Source: Rhizobium bangladeshense (lineage in GTDB: Bacteria > Pseudomonadota > Alphaproteobacteria > Rhizobiales > Rhizobiaceae). From it: a stretch of DNA of 64,000 nt. Below are positions 1-9,150 of the stretch, one piece after another. Where the stretch lies: the NCBI RefSeq assembly GCF_017357245.1, contig NZ_CP071614.1, positions 124,001 through 188,000 of the forward strand, read 5' to 3'. Position 1 is the stretch's first letter, and every line of letters begins with the position of its first letter. Both the position numbers and the translations under genes were made by a program. The notes under the pieces were generated by a model. The model was not told the origin of the DNA and did no database searches. It saw nothing but the letters and a program-made list of their open reading frames with translations.

Positions 1-1029
1 GCCGTCGAGCCGTGGTTGCACGGGGAAGAATTCGAAATTGTCGAAGCCTAGCTTTGCTTCGGGCGACCTGGTCTCGAGCCAGGCGAAATTCGGTACCGCT
101 GCGGCGAGATGAATGGTCGCGGCCGTGCAGACGGGGCCGAGGGGATTGTGCGGCATCAGGTCCACGTAGTGCGCCTCGCTCCAACCAGCGACCTTCATCG
201 CTTCGGTGAGCCCGCCCACATTGCAAACATCGAGCCGGTTGAACTGATGGATGCCTCGCTCGATGTAAGGCAGGAATTGCCACTTGCTGGCAAATTCCTC
301 GCCGATCGCGAACGGGATGTCGGTCATCGTGCGCAGGGATTCGTAGGCCTCTGGTGTCTCGTCTCGTATCGGCTCCTCGAGGAAATCAAGCACGCCACGG
401 CCGAGCTTGTTGCAGAAGCTCGCCGCCTCTGCCACCGACAGGCGATGATGATAATCGATGCCGAGGACGACGTCGTCGCCCATTGCCTCGCGCGCCTTGT
501 TCAGCATCGCTGCGGTAGCGCCGATCGACTCCCGCGGCTCAAAGATGTCCTTGCTGTTTTGCCCGATGGGGAAGAAGCGGATCGCCTGCCACCCTTGTGC
601 TCGGAGTTCGCGGGCGCGTTCGATGGCGACCTCGCCCTCCGCCTCGTCGCCGGTCGAGGCGAAGGTAGGAATGCGGTCGCGCTGCTTGCCGCCCAGCAGT
701 TCGTACGCCGGAACCCCCAGCGCCTTGCCCTTGATGTCGTGAAGGGCAATGTCGATGGCCGAAATCGCCGCCTGCAGAACGCGCCCGCCTTCGAAGTACT
801 GGCTGCGATAAATTTCCTGCCAAATCCGACCAATCTGCATCGCGTCGCGGCCGATGAGAAATTCGCGAAAATGCTCGATCGCCCCGGCCACGGCCTTCTC
901 GCGACCGCTCAAACCGCTCTCGCCCCAACCGAAGATGCCGTCGTCGGTCTCCACCTTGACCAGCATCTGGTTGCGCGTTCCGACCCATACAGGATAGGAC
1001 TTGATCGCCGTGATTTTAAGCTTCGTCAT
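1..1029 (-). CDS. Enolase-superfamily acid-sugar dehydratase (galactonate dehydratase-like), 3' end outside window
   Basis: Translation from ATG at 1029 (GAGGG upstream) stays open for 343 codons to the window edge, so the C-terminus is missing. The N-terminal capping domain is followed by the barrel with the usual ligands of acid-sugar dehydratases: an Asp-x-His pair in GIDYHHR, then Glu in LEEP, Glu in GEEF and the general-base His in MPHNPLG. This set matches the D-galactonate dehydratase branch, which dehydrates an aldonic or uronic acid to a 2-keto-3-deoxy acid with Mg2+. It is the last visible gene of the ABC importer operon 5570 to 1063, so its substrate is probably what that importer carries. 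The exact sugar acid cannot be read from sequence. Confidence 0.85.
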   Translation of the reverse strand, partial: MTKLKITAIKSYPVWVGTRNQMLVKVETDDGIFGWGESGLSGREKAVAGAIEHFREFLIGRDAMQIGRIWQEIYRSQYFEGGRVLQAAISAIDIALHDIKGKALGVPAYELLGGKQRDRIPTFASTGDEAEGEVAIERARELRAQGWQAIRFFPIGQNSKDIFEPRESIGATAAMLNKAREAMGDDVVLGIDYHHRLSVAEAASFCNKLGRGVLDFLEEPIRDETPEAYESLRTMTDIPFAIGEEFASKWQFLPYIERGIHQFNRLDVCNVGGLTEAMKVAGWSEAHYVDLMPHNPLGPVCTAATIHLAAAVPNFAWLETRSPEAKLGFDNFEFFPVQPRLDG

Positions 1030-1062
1030 CCACGCCCTCGTTTCGCACGCATCCGCTTTGTC

Positions 1063-2160
1063 TCAGTTGGCCTTCAGCGCCATTTCTGTTTCGCCGTCGA
1101 ACAGATGCATCCGCTCCTGATCGAACTCGAGCCAAATCTGTTCGTCGGGCGCGACGGCGATTGTCGGCGGTACGCTGACATTGACGAGGGCGCCGGACAG
1201 GAACGCCTGTACGAAGGTGACGTCTCCGGTCGGCTCCACTGTGTAGGCCTTGGCAGGGATGCTTCCAGGCACCGCACTCTTGTGCAGCTTGATCGTCGAG
1301 TGACGTGCGCCGAGCACGACTTTCCTGGTTGTTGCCCTGTCGACCTTCCGGGCGTTGGTTGGCGAAAGATCGAGGCGCCAGCCCTCCGCACTGGTCAACA
1401 CGGTGTTGCCGTTTGCCGTTGATGCCTCCAGCGGGATAAGGCTCATCGCCGGGCTGCCGACGAAGCTGGCGACGAACATGTTCACCGGATGGGCAAAGAT
1501 CTGCGCCGGTGAATCGTATTGCTGCAGGTAGCCGCCGTTCATCACCGCCATCCTGTCGGCCATGGTAACCGCTTCGAGCTGGTCGTGCGTCACGTAGATG
1601 ATCGTCGCCTTGAGGTCCTGGTGAAAACGCTTGATCTCCGACCGCATCTGCACGCGCAACTTTGCGTCGAGGTTGGACAGCGGTTCATCCATCAGGAATA
1701 CCGCCGGATCGCGAACGAGGGCACGGCCCAGCGCCACGCGCTGCTGTTGCCCGCCCGAAAGTTCGCGCGGCTTGCGCTCGAGCAGCTGCGTCATGTCGAG
1801 CACTCGCGCTGCTTCCTTGACTTTCTTGTCGATCTCGTCCCTTGGCAATTTGCGCATCTGCAGCGGGAACGCCAGATTTTTGTAGACCGATTTCTGCGGA
1901 TAGAGCGCGTAGTTCTGGAACACCATTGCGATGTCGCGGTCCTTGGGGTCGAGGTCATTGACCACCCGGTCGCCGATGACGATGTCGCCAGATGTGATGG
2001 GGATGAGCCCCGCTACAAGATTGAGCGTGGTTGTCTTGCCACAGCCTGAAGGGCCGACGAGCGCAACGAATTCGCCGTCGTTGACCGTCAGCGAAACTTT
2101 GTTGACAGCTTTGAAGCTGCCATAGGTCTTGACCAGATCTTTGAGGACCACGTGGGCCAC
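1063..2160 (-). CDS. Sugar ABC transporter ATP-binding protein (UgpC/MsmK type)
   Basis: Cytoplasmic ATPase of a CUT1-type sugar importer, 365 residues. Visible motifs are Walker A GPSGCGKTT, Q-loop VFQNYALYP, signature LSGGQQQRVALGRAL, Walker B FLMDEPLSNLD and H-loop THDQLEA, followed by a C-terminal TOBE/MalK-like regulatory region. I choose GTG at 2160 because AGGGGAG lies just upstream; the same frame is open further upstream, but that stretch only shadows the permease gene. It follows the permease by 11 bases. The final ALKAN has no recognised meaning. Confidence 0.92.
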   Translation of the reverse strand: MAHVVLKDLVKTYGSFKAVNKVSLTVNDGEFVALVGPSGCGKTTTLNLVAGLIPITSGDIVIGDRVVNDLDPKDRDIAMVFQNYALYPQKSVYKNLAFPLQMRKLPRDEIDKKVKEAARVLDMTQLLERKPRELSGGQQQRVALGRALVRDPAVFLMDEPLSNLDAKLRVQMRSEIKRFHQDLKATIIYVTHDQLEAVTMADRMAVMNGGYLQQYDSPAQIFAHPVNMFVASFVGSPAMSLIPLEASTANGNTVLTSAEGWRLDLSPTNARKVDRATTRKVVLGARHSTIKLHKSAVPGSIPAKAYTVEPTGDVTFVQAFLSGALVNVSVPPTIAVAPDEQIWLEFDQERMHLFDGETEMALKAN

Positions 2161-2171
2161 CGGCAACTCCC

Positions 2172-3062
2172 CTAGTGCTTGACTGCGCCTTCGGTGAGGG
2201 CGCGTACGAAGTATCGTTGTAGGACGAGGAACAGGACGACGACGGGCACGCTCATCATGAAGCTGGCCGCCATCAGGCCCGGAAAGTCCGTTGTATTTTC
2301 CGAAAAGAAGCGCTGGATGCCGACCGGCAGAGTCAGCTGCTCGTTCTTGGAGAGGAAGGTGTAGGCGTAGATGTACTCGTTCCACGCGCCGATGAAGGAA
2401 TAGATTGCCGTGGCGATGATTCCTGGCGCCGAGAGCGGCATCACAATCCGGACAAAGGCCTGGAACCGCGTCGCCCCGTCGATGCGCGCCGCCTGCTCGA
2501 GTTGCACCGGGATGTTGTCGTAGAATCCCTTGAGGAGCCAGATTGCCAGCGGCAGGCCGAATGTGAGGTAGGTGAGGACAAGCGATCCGTGCGTGTTCAC
2601 GAGCCCGATCGCGCGCATCAGGATGAAGAGCGGCACGAGAAAGATCACTGCCGGGAACATGTTGCGAAGCAAGACGGAGAAGAACAGAAAGTTCCGGCCC
2701 GGGAAGGTGAAGCGCGAAAACGCGTAGGCCGCAGGAACCGCCACGATCACTGAAAGGATGGTCGTGGCGGTGGACACGAAAAGGCTGTTCCAGAAGAAGC
2801 GCAAGAAGTCCTGGCCGACGCTGTTTTGCGGATCGAGCAGCTTCTGGTAGCTGGCGAGGGTGGGTTGGTCCGGCCACCATTGCGGCGGAAATTGCATGGC
2901 CGCGAAGCCGGACTTGATCGAGGTGCTCAGCATCCAGATCATCGGTAATGCGGTGTAAAGCAGCATGAATACAAGGAATATACGTCCGCCCCACCGCCAC
3001 CCATCGATGCGCATACGGCGATGGGTCAGGGGCCGATGAGTAGTCTCGGCAATTATGCTCAT
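2172..3062 (-). CDS. Carbohydrate ABC transporter permease (MalG type)
   Basis: Inner-membrane permease, 296 residues with about six hydrophobic segments and an N-terminal cytoplasmic tail. The EAA loop that docks with the ATPase is visible as EQAARIDGATRFQAF followed by MPLSAPG. The C-terminus, RYFVRALTEGAVK, is typical of MalG/LacG proteins. Its ATG overlaps the stop of the preceding permease by the ATGA arrangement (3059-3062), indicating translational coupling. It pairs with the MalF-type gene upstream. Confidence 0.92.
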   Translation of the reverse strand: MSIIAETTHRPLTHRRMRIDGWRWGGRIFLVFMLLYTALPMIWMLSTSIKSGFAAMQFPPQWWPDQPTLASYQKLLDPQNSVGQDFLRFFWNSLFVSTATTILSVIVAVPAAYAFSRFTFPGRNFLFFSVLLRNMFPAVIFLVPLFILMRAIGLVNTHGSLVLTYLTFGLPLAIWLLKGFYDNIPVQLEQAARIDGATRFQAFVRIVMPLSAPGIIATAIYSFIGAWNEYIYAYTFLSKNEQLTLPVGIQRFFSENTTDFPGLMAASFMMSVPVVVLFLVLQRYFVRALTEGAVKH

Positions 3063-4018
3063 TTGCTCCCATCCTTCTGCTCGTTGCCGCTCAGTGCACG
3101 GACGTAGAAGTAACCGAGCGACATCAGGATCAAGAACAGCAGCACCGAATAGGCCGATGCCACCCCCCAGCGCTGGCGGCCGAAGGCGAGTTCATAAATG
3201 TGGGTGATCCAGATATGCGATGCGTTCGACGGTCCGCCGCCGGTCATGATCCAGGGGATGATGAAAGAATTGAAGTTGGCAACTGCCAGCAGAAGGATCG
3301 TCACCGTCGAGACATTTCTCAAGTGCGGAAATGTGACGTGCCAGAATCGCTGCCATGCATTGGCTCCGTCGACTTTTGCGGCGCGCAGCAACTGGTCGGG
3401 AACCGTCTGCAGGCCAGCCATCATCATGATCATTGCAAAGGGAAACTCGCGCCAAATATTGACGACGATCAGAGAGGGCAGCACTGTGCTGACGCTGTCG
3501 ATGAAATTCGGCGGCCGGTCGGCCCATCCGAGGCCGACCAGCACCGCGCCGATTATTCCAAAGTCCGAATGGTAGATCCACTTCCAGATATAGGACGCGG
3601 CGACCGCGCTGATGACCCAGGGAATGATGAGGACGGCGCGCAGGACGCCGCGGCCGACAAAGTCACGGTTAAGCGCCAGTGCGCAGGCAAATCCCAGGAC
3701 AAATGCGATCAAAGTGGATGCCAGTGTCCAGATGAGAGTGTTCGAGGTAACCGTCCAGAACACCGGACTTGTGAGGATGGCGATGTAGTTGTCGAAACCG
3801 ACGAAGATTTTGTCCCGGAGCTGCAAGGCGGGCGGTGTATTAAAGAACGACAGCTCGATCGTGTAGTAGATCGGGTAGGCAATGACGATGAGCATTACGG
3901 CGAGCGAAGGCAGCACGTACGCGTAGTCAGCGCGATGCTCCCAAATCTTTCGCAGCGCGCCGGCCCGATCGGGTTGCAGTCTTCGCCGAGCATCGGCCTT
4001 GCCAGTCAAGATCGTCAC
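3059..4018 (-). CDS. Carbohydrate ABC transporter permease (MalF/UgpA type)
   Basis: Inner-membrane partner permease, 319 residues. The first membrane segment follows a basic cytoplasmic tail, and the EAA loop reads LRAAKVDGANAWQRFW then TFPHL. Motifs and length fit CUT1 permeases for mono- or disaccharides or sugar acids. It lies 73 bases after the solute-binding protein gene and overlaps the next permease by four bases. Confidence 0.92.
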   Translation of the reverse strand: MTILTGKADARRRLQPDRAGALRKIWEHRADYAYVLPSLAVMLIVIAYPIYYTIELSFFNTPPALQLRDKIFVGFDNYIAILTSPVFWTVTSNTLIWTLASTLIAFVLGFACALALNRDFVGRGVLRAVLIIPWVISAVAASYIWKWIYHSDFGIIGAVLVGLGWADRPPNFIDSVSTVLPSLIVVNIWREFPFAMIMMMAGLQTVPDQLLRAAKVDGANAWQRFWHVTFPHLRNVSTVTILLLAVANFNSFIIPWIMTGGGPSNASHIWITHIYELAFGRQRWGVASAYSVLLFLILMSLGYFYVRALSGNEQKDGSK

Positions 4019-4091
4019 TGTGCGGTGCCCTTATTCTTCGGAACAAACCGGCTGCAATCGAGGTGCAGCCGGTCAGATCGTCAGGCTTGGA

Positions 4092-5570
4092 CTAGAGTCC
4101 GCCGTCCATCAGGTCTTTGACCTTCTTGGCCGCGTCGTCCGCTGCCTGGTCGACGGTCATGGCTCCGGTCAGGGCATTCTGCAGCATATCGGGGACGATG
4201 ATGTTCATGATCTCGGGGGACTGTGGCAGCGCCGGGAACGGGATTCCGTAAGGCAGCATCGATGTTGTGACATCAAGGAACTTGATACTGTCCAGACGTT
4301 CCTTCATCCATTTGGTCTTGAAGCCGTTAAGGTTGCCCGGGTTTGAGCCGGCGTAGGCCATCTTCAGCGACCATTCGGGGCTCGTCCACATGCAGATGAT
4401 AGCCTTTGCAGCCGGCTCGTCGACCTTGCCGCCCTCGACATATTCGGGCTTCAGGATGTGGATGTTGGAGCCGCCAAACACGACGGCACGCTTGCCATCG
4501 GGGCCGGTCGGAATGAGGCCGTAGCGCATGTTGTCGATGACGGTCTGCGCTTTTTCCTTGTCGCTGCCCGTCGTCTTCTTCTGCAGGTCGAGCATGACGT
4601 TGTAGTCGGACGGGTGCGAGATCATCATGCCGAGCTGGCCAGCGAGGAAGAGGGGCTGGTTGTCGGCCTGCTGGTTGGTGAGCGCCGAAACCGGAACCGA
4701 CTTGTCGCGAACATACATATCGTAGGAGGCCTGCAATGCCGCCTTGCTCTGCGGGCTATTGAGCTGGACTTCTTTATAGGTTGGGTTGGCGGTCGCTTCG
4801 TCGAAGACGCCGCCGCCATAGGCCCAGAGCTGCGGCATGAAGCGGTACGGCGTATTGCCGGCATTCTTGCGAGCCACGAGGCCGTAACCGGCAACGCCAA
4901 GCTTGTCGTGGATCTGCTTGGAATACTTGACGACGTCGTCCCAGGTCGCCGGAGCCTTGTCGGGATCGAGGCCTGCACGCTTGAAGATGTCGGCGTTCCA
5001 GATGAACGCCATCGTCTCGTTGTTGGTCGGGATGCCGTAAGTTACCCCTTCCCAGGTTACGGCCTTCATGGCGCCCGGCCAGAAATCCTCGGTCGAATAC
5101 CCGACATCTTCGGGCTTGAGCGGCTCGAGATAGCCCTTTGCGGCGAACTCGGTGCCGCCCAGGATTTGCAGGCGGACCGCCATGGGCGCTGCATTGCCAA
5201 GGAGCGCGGTCCGGAACTTGTCCAGCAGGTCGTTATAGGTGAGAGCTTGTTCCTCAAGCTGGATGTTTGGGTAGGTTTTGCGGAAGTTCTCGAAGAACTC
5301 CTTATAATACTGGCGCAGGAGGTCGGGGTCGCCCTCGAACACGCCCTGATACCAGAATGTCAGCCGCCCCTTATAGTCGAGGGGGGTGACCTTACCGCAA
5401 TCGGCCGCCGTGTCGAACTCCTGCGTGCCGGCGATGGAGCGCACATATTGCGGTGACCATTGGCTCAAGTCGACCGGCGCGCTGAGCGCAGGCACGGACA
5501 TCAACGATACCATCAAAGCAGTGGATACGGTGCCGCGCACGACGACACCGCCGAGTGAAAGACTCGTCAT
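4092..5570 (-). CDS. Extracellular solute-binding protein of sugar ABC transporter
   Basis: Periplasmic receptor of the importer, 492 residues, in the large CUT1-type binding-protein family. ATG at 5570 has GGGAGGATCC upstream and gives a signal peptide with a hydrophobic core (VSTALMVSLMSVPALSA); the open frame extends another 35 codons upstream without a signal sequence, so I reject that longer form. The mature part has the usual GRLTFWYQG beta strand near the N-terminus and binding-protein features such as YGIPTNNETMAFIWN. As the first gene of the importer operon it is probably induced by the sugar acid under control of the divergent GntR gene. Confidence 0.9.
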   Translation of the reverse strand: MTSLSLGGVVVRGTVSTALMVSLMSVPALSAPVDLSQWSPQYVRSIAGTQEFDTAADCGKVTPLDYKGRLTFWYQGVFEGDPDLLRQYYKEFFENFRKTYPNIQLEEQALTYNDLLDKFRTALLGNAAPMAVRLQILGGTEFAAKGYLEPLKPEDVGYSTEDFWPGAMKAVTWEGVTYGIPTNNETMAFIWNADIFKRAGLDPDKAPATWDDVVKYSKQIHDKLGVAGYGLVARKNAGNTPYRFMPQLWAYGGGVFDEATANPTYKEVQLNSPQSKAALQASYDMYVRDKSVPVSALTNQQADNQPLFLAGQLGMMISHPSDYNVMLDLQKKTTGSDKEKAQTVIDNMRYGLIPTGPDGKRAVVFGGSNIHILKPEYVEGGKVDEPAAKAIICMWTSPEWSLKMAYAGSNPGNLNGFKTKWMKERLDSIKFLDVTTSMLPYGIPFPALPQSPEIMNIIVPDMLQNALTGAMTVDQAADDAAKKVKDLMDGGL

Positions 5571-5753
5571 AGGGATCCTCCCAGGTTTTCTCCAAGCCGC
5601 TCTGCATCGAGGCGAGCGGTCTTGCTCCCAGGCCGTGGGATTCTCCCACCTAATGTATCCCTTCGACCTTATCATACATTTTCATGTCGAAGATTGTCTG
5701 TCAACTGGAGAAATCGTACATTGTTTTGGGAAGTTTCGCATGATATCCGATGA
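5571..5753. promoter_or_regulatory. Divergent promoter region between importer operon and GntR regulator
   Basis: This 183-base region is AT-richer than its neighbours and separates divergent starts at 5570 and 5754. TTGTCTGTCAA at 5694-5704 is a short inverted repeat and contains TTGACA on the minus strand. On the plus strand TTGTCT and TACATT with 17-base spacing could be a promoter for the regulator gene. No strong GntR operator of the TnGTnnnACnA form was clear, so this is a location for the operator rather than a demonstrated site. Confidence 0.4.
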
Positions 5754-6488
5754 ATGCATGTATGGATTGGGGACAGTCTTGGCCGAAACAAGCGAATTCA
5801 AAGCACAGCCCCCGAGGGGATCGACGCTACAGGGGCCTCGAGCGAGGGCGCGTCTGTTTACCAACTGATCAGGGACGACATCATCGAAGGGCGGCTCGCG
5901 GCCAACGAGCGGCTCGTCATCACCGATCTCGCCCGGCGCCACGGCACCTCGACCAACCCCGTGCGGGAGGCTTTGCAACTTTTGCGCGGAGAGGGTTTTG
6001 TCACCTTTGTTCCCAACCGCGGAGCGCGCGTCCGGCCCATCGATCAGGACTTTGTTCGGGATATCTACGAGATCGGCGTTTTGATCGAGCCGTCGTTGAC
6101 GCGCTGGTTCGTGAATATGGCCACGGTGGAGGACATCGCTGAACTCGAACGAATCCAAGGCCTCATTGAAGAGAACAACTTTACCGACACGGTAAGACAC
6201 AGCGAACTGGATACCGCCTTTCATACCGTCATGTACCGGAAGCACTACAACCGTCATGCTGCCGAGCTTTGGTGGAAGCATCGCGAAGTGCTTCGAGCCG
6301 TGAGCCGCCGCTTCGATTTCACGCTTGCCCGGCGTGCAGCGATCCTGAGCGAGCATCGCGAACTTATCGCGCATGTCAAAGCCGGAAGGGCGAACGAGGC
6401 CGCCGAACTTATTGCAAGCCACGTCGAGGGCTCAGGCCGGCACATCCTCGAACACATGCGTGCCCGCAACGCCGCTCGCGCAGGATAG
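5754..6488 (+). CDS. GntR family transcriptional regulator (FadR/FCD type)
   Basis: DNA-binding regulator, 244 residues. The winged helix spans roughly residues 35-100 (VYQLIRDDIIEGRLAA, then the recognition part HGTSTNPVREALQLL). The C-terminal all-helical FCD-type ligand domain follows, with potential metal ligands in HSELDTAFH and SEHRELIAHV. Regulators of this kind usually bind a sugar acid or keto acid. It is divergent from the importer and leads three enolase-superfamily genes, so it probably controls both arms. The first 30 residues are poorly conserved-looking and a later start is possible. Confidence 0.88.
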   Translation: MHVWIGDSLGRNKRIQSTAPEGIDATGASSEGASVYQLIRDDIIEGRLAANERLVITDLARRHGTSTNPVREALQLLRGEGFVTFVPNRGARVRPIDQDFVRDIYEIGVLIEPSLTRWFVNMATVEDIAELERIQGLIEENNFTDTVRHSELDTAFHTVMYRKHYNRHAAELWWKHREVLRAVSRRFDFTLARRAAILSEHRELIAHVKAGRANEAAELIASHVEGSGRHILEHMRARNAARAG

Positions 6489-6541
6489 AATATCCGTCAT
6501 GAATAACGTTACCGCGAACAATTCAGGTAGAGGCAGTTGAG

Positions 6542-7708
6542 ATGAAAATCACCAACGTTCGGCCGTGGCTCATCAGATCGGATGCATCTTATTGGGGAGA
6601 GTTTCTGTTTGTCGAAGTCACGACCGACGAAGGGGTGAGCGGTTGGGGAGAGATCACCACCACGACAAGGCTTGCCAATCGGGCCCTCTGCACAATCTTG
6701 CGGCAGATCGGCGCCGCTTTGATGGGCGAGGACCCGGCGCGCATCGAGTATCTTTGGCACAAGGTTTTCCGTAGCTTCACCTACATGGGCAGCCGCGGCG
6801 CCGCCGTCGAATGCGTAAGCGCCATCGACATAGCCCTCTGGGACATCCGGGGCAAAGTCCTCGGCAAGCCGATATATGAGCTCTTGGGCGGACCGGTACG
6901 CGACCAAATTGCCCTCTACACCCATCCCAACCAGGCCAAGTTTACCAGCAAGGAGGCGGTGGTAAGGGAAATTCGAGACATCGTCGAGTCCGGCCACACG
7001 GCGCTCAAATTCGATCCTTTCCCGTACCAGGGCAGCGCCGCCGATGGACAGCCTCGCGAACAACGAAATGGCTACCTCGATGGCAGCATGACGCGCAGGG
7101 ATGAGCGTGAGGCCGCCGAACTCACTGCTCTGATCCGCGAAACGGCGGGCCCTGATGTCGACATCCTCATCGATGCGCATGGCCGGTTCGACGTTCCCAC
7201 CGCCATTCGCCTTTGCCGCAGTCTCGAGGAAGCCGGTCAGATCGACTGGTTCGAGGAGCCCTGTCCGCCCGAGAGCCTCAACGCTCTCAGACAGGTCCGC
7301 GAGAAGGTCAGCGCCCCTATCTCGTGGGGCGAGCGCGGCCACACGAAATGGGATTTCGTGCCGGTGCTCGAAAAAAGGCTCGCCGACTACATCATGCCTG
7401 ATGTCACCTGGACCGGCGGCATTACTGAACTCAAGAAGATTTCTGCCCTGTGCGAAGCCTACTACATTCCCGTCTCGCCGCATGACGCCGCAGGGCCGAT
7501 CAACGTGGTTGCCGGAGCGCAGGTGATGATGACCGTTCCGAATTTCTACAAGCTTGAAACGTCAGAGTGGAACCTCGGCAAATACGATCACTTGATCGAC
7601 ACACCACTCGATGTTTCCAACGGCAACCTCACGCTTACGCCCAAGCCTGGTCTCGGCGTTGAGATGAACCGCGAATATCTTCAAAACCACGAGATAGAAC
7701 TCGACTAG
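6542..7708 (+). CDS. Enolase-superfamily (mandelate racemase/muconate lactonizing) dehydratase
   Basis: A full-length member at 388 residues. The capping domain starts MKITNVRPWLI and the barrel holds Asp-x-His in IDAHGRF, Glu in FEEPCPP, Glu in SWGERG and a catalytic His in SPHDAAGP. This is the acid-sugar dehydratase pattern, as in galactonate and gluconate dehydratases. An insertion around residues 160-185 (PYQGSAADGQPREQRNG) is typical of the mannonate/gluconate-type branch but does not settle the substrate. It is the first structural gene after the GntR regulator. Confidence 0.86.
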   Translation: MKITNVRPWLIRSDASYWGEFLFVEVTTDEGVSGWGEITTTTRLANRALCTILRQIGAALMGEDPARIEYLWHKVFRSFTYMGSRGAAVECVSAIDIALWDIRGKVLGKPIYELLGGPVRDQIALYTHPNQAKFTSKEAVVREIRDIVESGHTALKFDPFPYQGSAADGQPREQRNGYLDGSMTRRDEREAAELTALIRETAGPDVDILIDAHGRFDVPTAIRLCRSLEEAGQIDWFEEPCPPESLNALRQVREKVSAPISWGERGHTKWDFVPVLEKRLADYIMPDVTWTGGITELKKISALCEAYYIPVSPHDAAGPINVVAGAQVMMTVPNFYKLETSEWNLGKYDHLIDTPLDVSNGNLTLTPKPGLGVEMNREYLQNHEIELD

Positions 7709-7774
7709 CCAACACCGCTCTCGGCCGCCCCAGCGTACGCGGCGATGGGCTCCCCACCAGAACGAGGAAAAGTC

Positions 7775-9136
7775 ATGCCAGAGGCATATTCAGCCGACGA
7801 GGCGCTCAATCGGGTGAACACGCATTCCAAGCCCTCAGACCTTCGCATCACCGACATGCGGGTAGCCGAAATTACCGGAGCGCCGTTCGCCTCAGTGCTG
7901 CTCAAGATTTACACGAACCAGGGCATCGTCGGGCTGGGCGAGGTGCGCGACGGCGCCAGCGCCACCTACGCGCTGATGCTGAAGAGCCGGTTGCTTGGTG
8001 AAAATCCTTGCGACATCGACCGCCTGTTTCGCCGGATCAAGCAGTTCGGTGGCCACGGCCGGCAAGGTGGCGGCGTATCGGCGGTTGAAATCGCCTTGTG
8101 GGACCTTGCCGGAAAAGCCTACGGCGTTCCTATCTACCAGATGCTTGGCGGCCGTTTTCGGGAGAAAGTGCGCCTCTATTGCGATACCGACGCCGCGGTG
8201 GCGAGCGGCACCGCAACCGGAAGGCGCCTCAAGCAGCGCATGGAGCTCGGCTTCACCTTCCTCAAGATGGATCTGGGTCTGATGCAGATCGCTGATGTGC
8301 CCGGTGCGGTCGTCTTCCCTGCCGGTTCACTGGAAGGGTATCGAAGCAGTCCCCTTCGGGGGCCGCTGAAGACCATGGAAGAGCGGCGTATGCGCAACGC
8401 TTCATACGATCTGCATAACGTCCCGCACCCGTTTACCGGCCTGCACTTTTCGGACAAAGGCCTCGATCTGCTCGAGCAATACATCGCCGAAGTCCGCGAG
8501 GTCATCGGCATGGATGTGCCGCTGGCGATCGATCATATCGGCCATATCTCGATGCAGAATGGCATCCGCCTTGCCAGGCGAATCGAGAAATATGTGCCGG
8601 CCTGGCTCGAGGATGTGATCCCATGGCAGTATACCGAGCAATACCGACAACTCCAGGACGCCACCACGGTGCCGATCTGCACCGGCGAGGATATATACCT
8701 TAAGGAGGGCTTCGAGCCGCTGCTGAACAGCGGCGGTGTCTCCGTTATCCACCCTGACCTGCTCTCCAGTGGAGGTATCCTCGAGACCAAGAAGATCGGC
8801 GACATGGCGCAGGACCGAGGTGTCGCCATGGCCATCCACATGGCAGAAAGCCCGATCGCCGCGATGGCGGCCGCACATGTCGCGACCGCGACCGAAAATT
8901 TCATGGCGCTCGAATACCATTCCGCCGATGTCGACTGGTGGGACGATATCGTCACCGGCCTTCCCAAGCCGCTGGTAAAAAACGGCTTCATCACTGTTTC
9001 GGACAAGCCGGGCCTTGGCATCGACGATGTCGTCGACGAGGTGATCTCAGAGCATCTGCAGCCGGGCGTCGCCGGCATCTGGCAACCTACGGATCACTGG
9101 GACGATGAGTATTCCTGGGATCGCACCTGGAGCTGA
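7775..9136 (+). CDS. Enolase-superfamily protein, probable sugar-acid dehydratase
   Basis: A 453-residue member with a longer N-terminus than its neighbours. I choose ATG at 7775, preceded by GAGGAAAAG, over the upstream in-frame start at 7745. The barrel shows Asp in AIDHIGH, Glu in LEDVIPW, Glu in GEDIYLKEG and a His in AIHMAESP. The metal ligands look intact, but the local sequence around the bases differs from the gene at 6542, so the two enzymes probably act on different substrates or steps. The C-terminal tail is rich in Trp and acidic residues ([14 protein letters not shown]), which is unusual for the family. Confidence 0.82.
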   Translation: MPEAYSADEALNRVNTHSKPSDLRITDMRVAEITGAPFASVLLKIYTNQGIVGLGEVRDGASATYALMLKSRLLGENPCDIDRLFRRIKQFGGHGRQGGGVSAVEIALWDLAGKAYGVPIYQMLGGRFREKVRLYCDTDAAVASGTATGRRLKQRMELGFTFLKMDLGLMQIADVPGAVVFPAGSLEGYRSSPLRGPLKTMEERRMRNASYDLHNVPHPFTGLHFSDKGLDLLEQYIAEVREVIGMDVPLAIDHIGHISMQNGIRLARRIEKYVPAWLEDVIPWQYTEQYRQLQDATTVPICTGEDIYLKEGFEPLLNSGGVSVIHPDLLSSGGILETKKIGDMAQDRGVAMAIHMAESPIAAMAAAHVATATENFMALEYHSADVDWWDDIVTGLPKPLVKNGFITVSDKPGLGIDDVVDEVISEHLQPGVAGIWQPTDHWDDEYSWDRTWS

Positions 9137-9150
9137 GGCAACGAAAGAAG

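Noticed and set aside
109..1422. Long plus-strand open frame of 437 codons
   Set aside because: It is antisense to the dehydratase and ABC ATPase genes, which carry clear motifs. High GC gives long false frames on the opposite strand.
2161..3072. N-terminal extension of the ABC ATPase frame
   Set aside because: It is an out-of-frame reading of the permease gene. GTG 2160 has a good ribosome site and gives a normal UgpC length.
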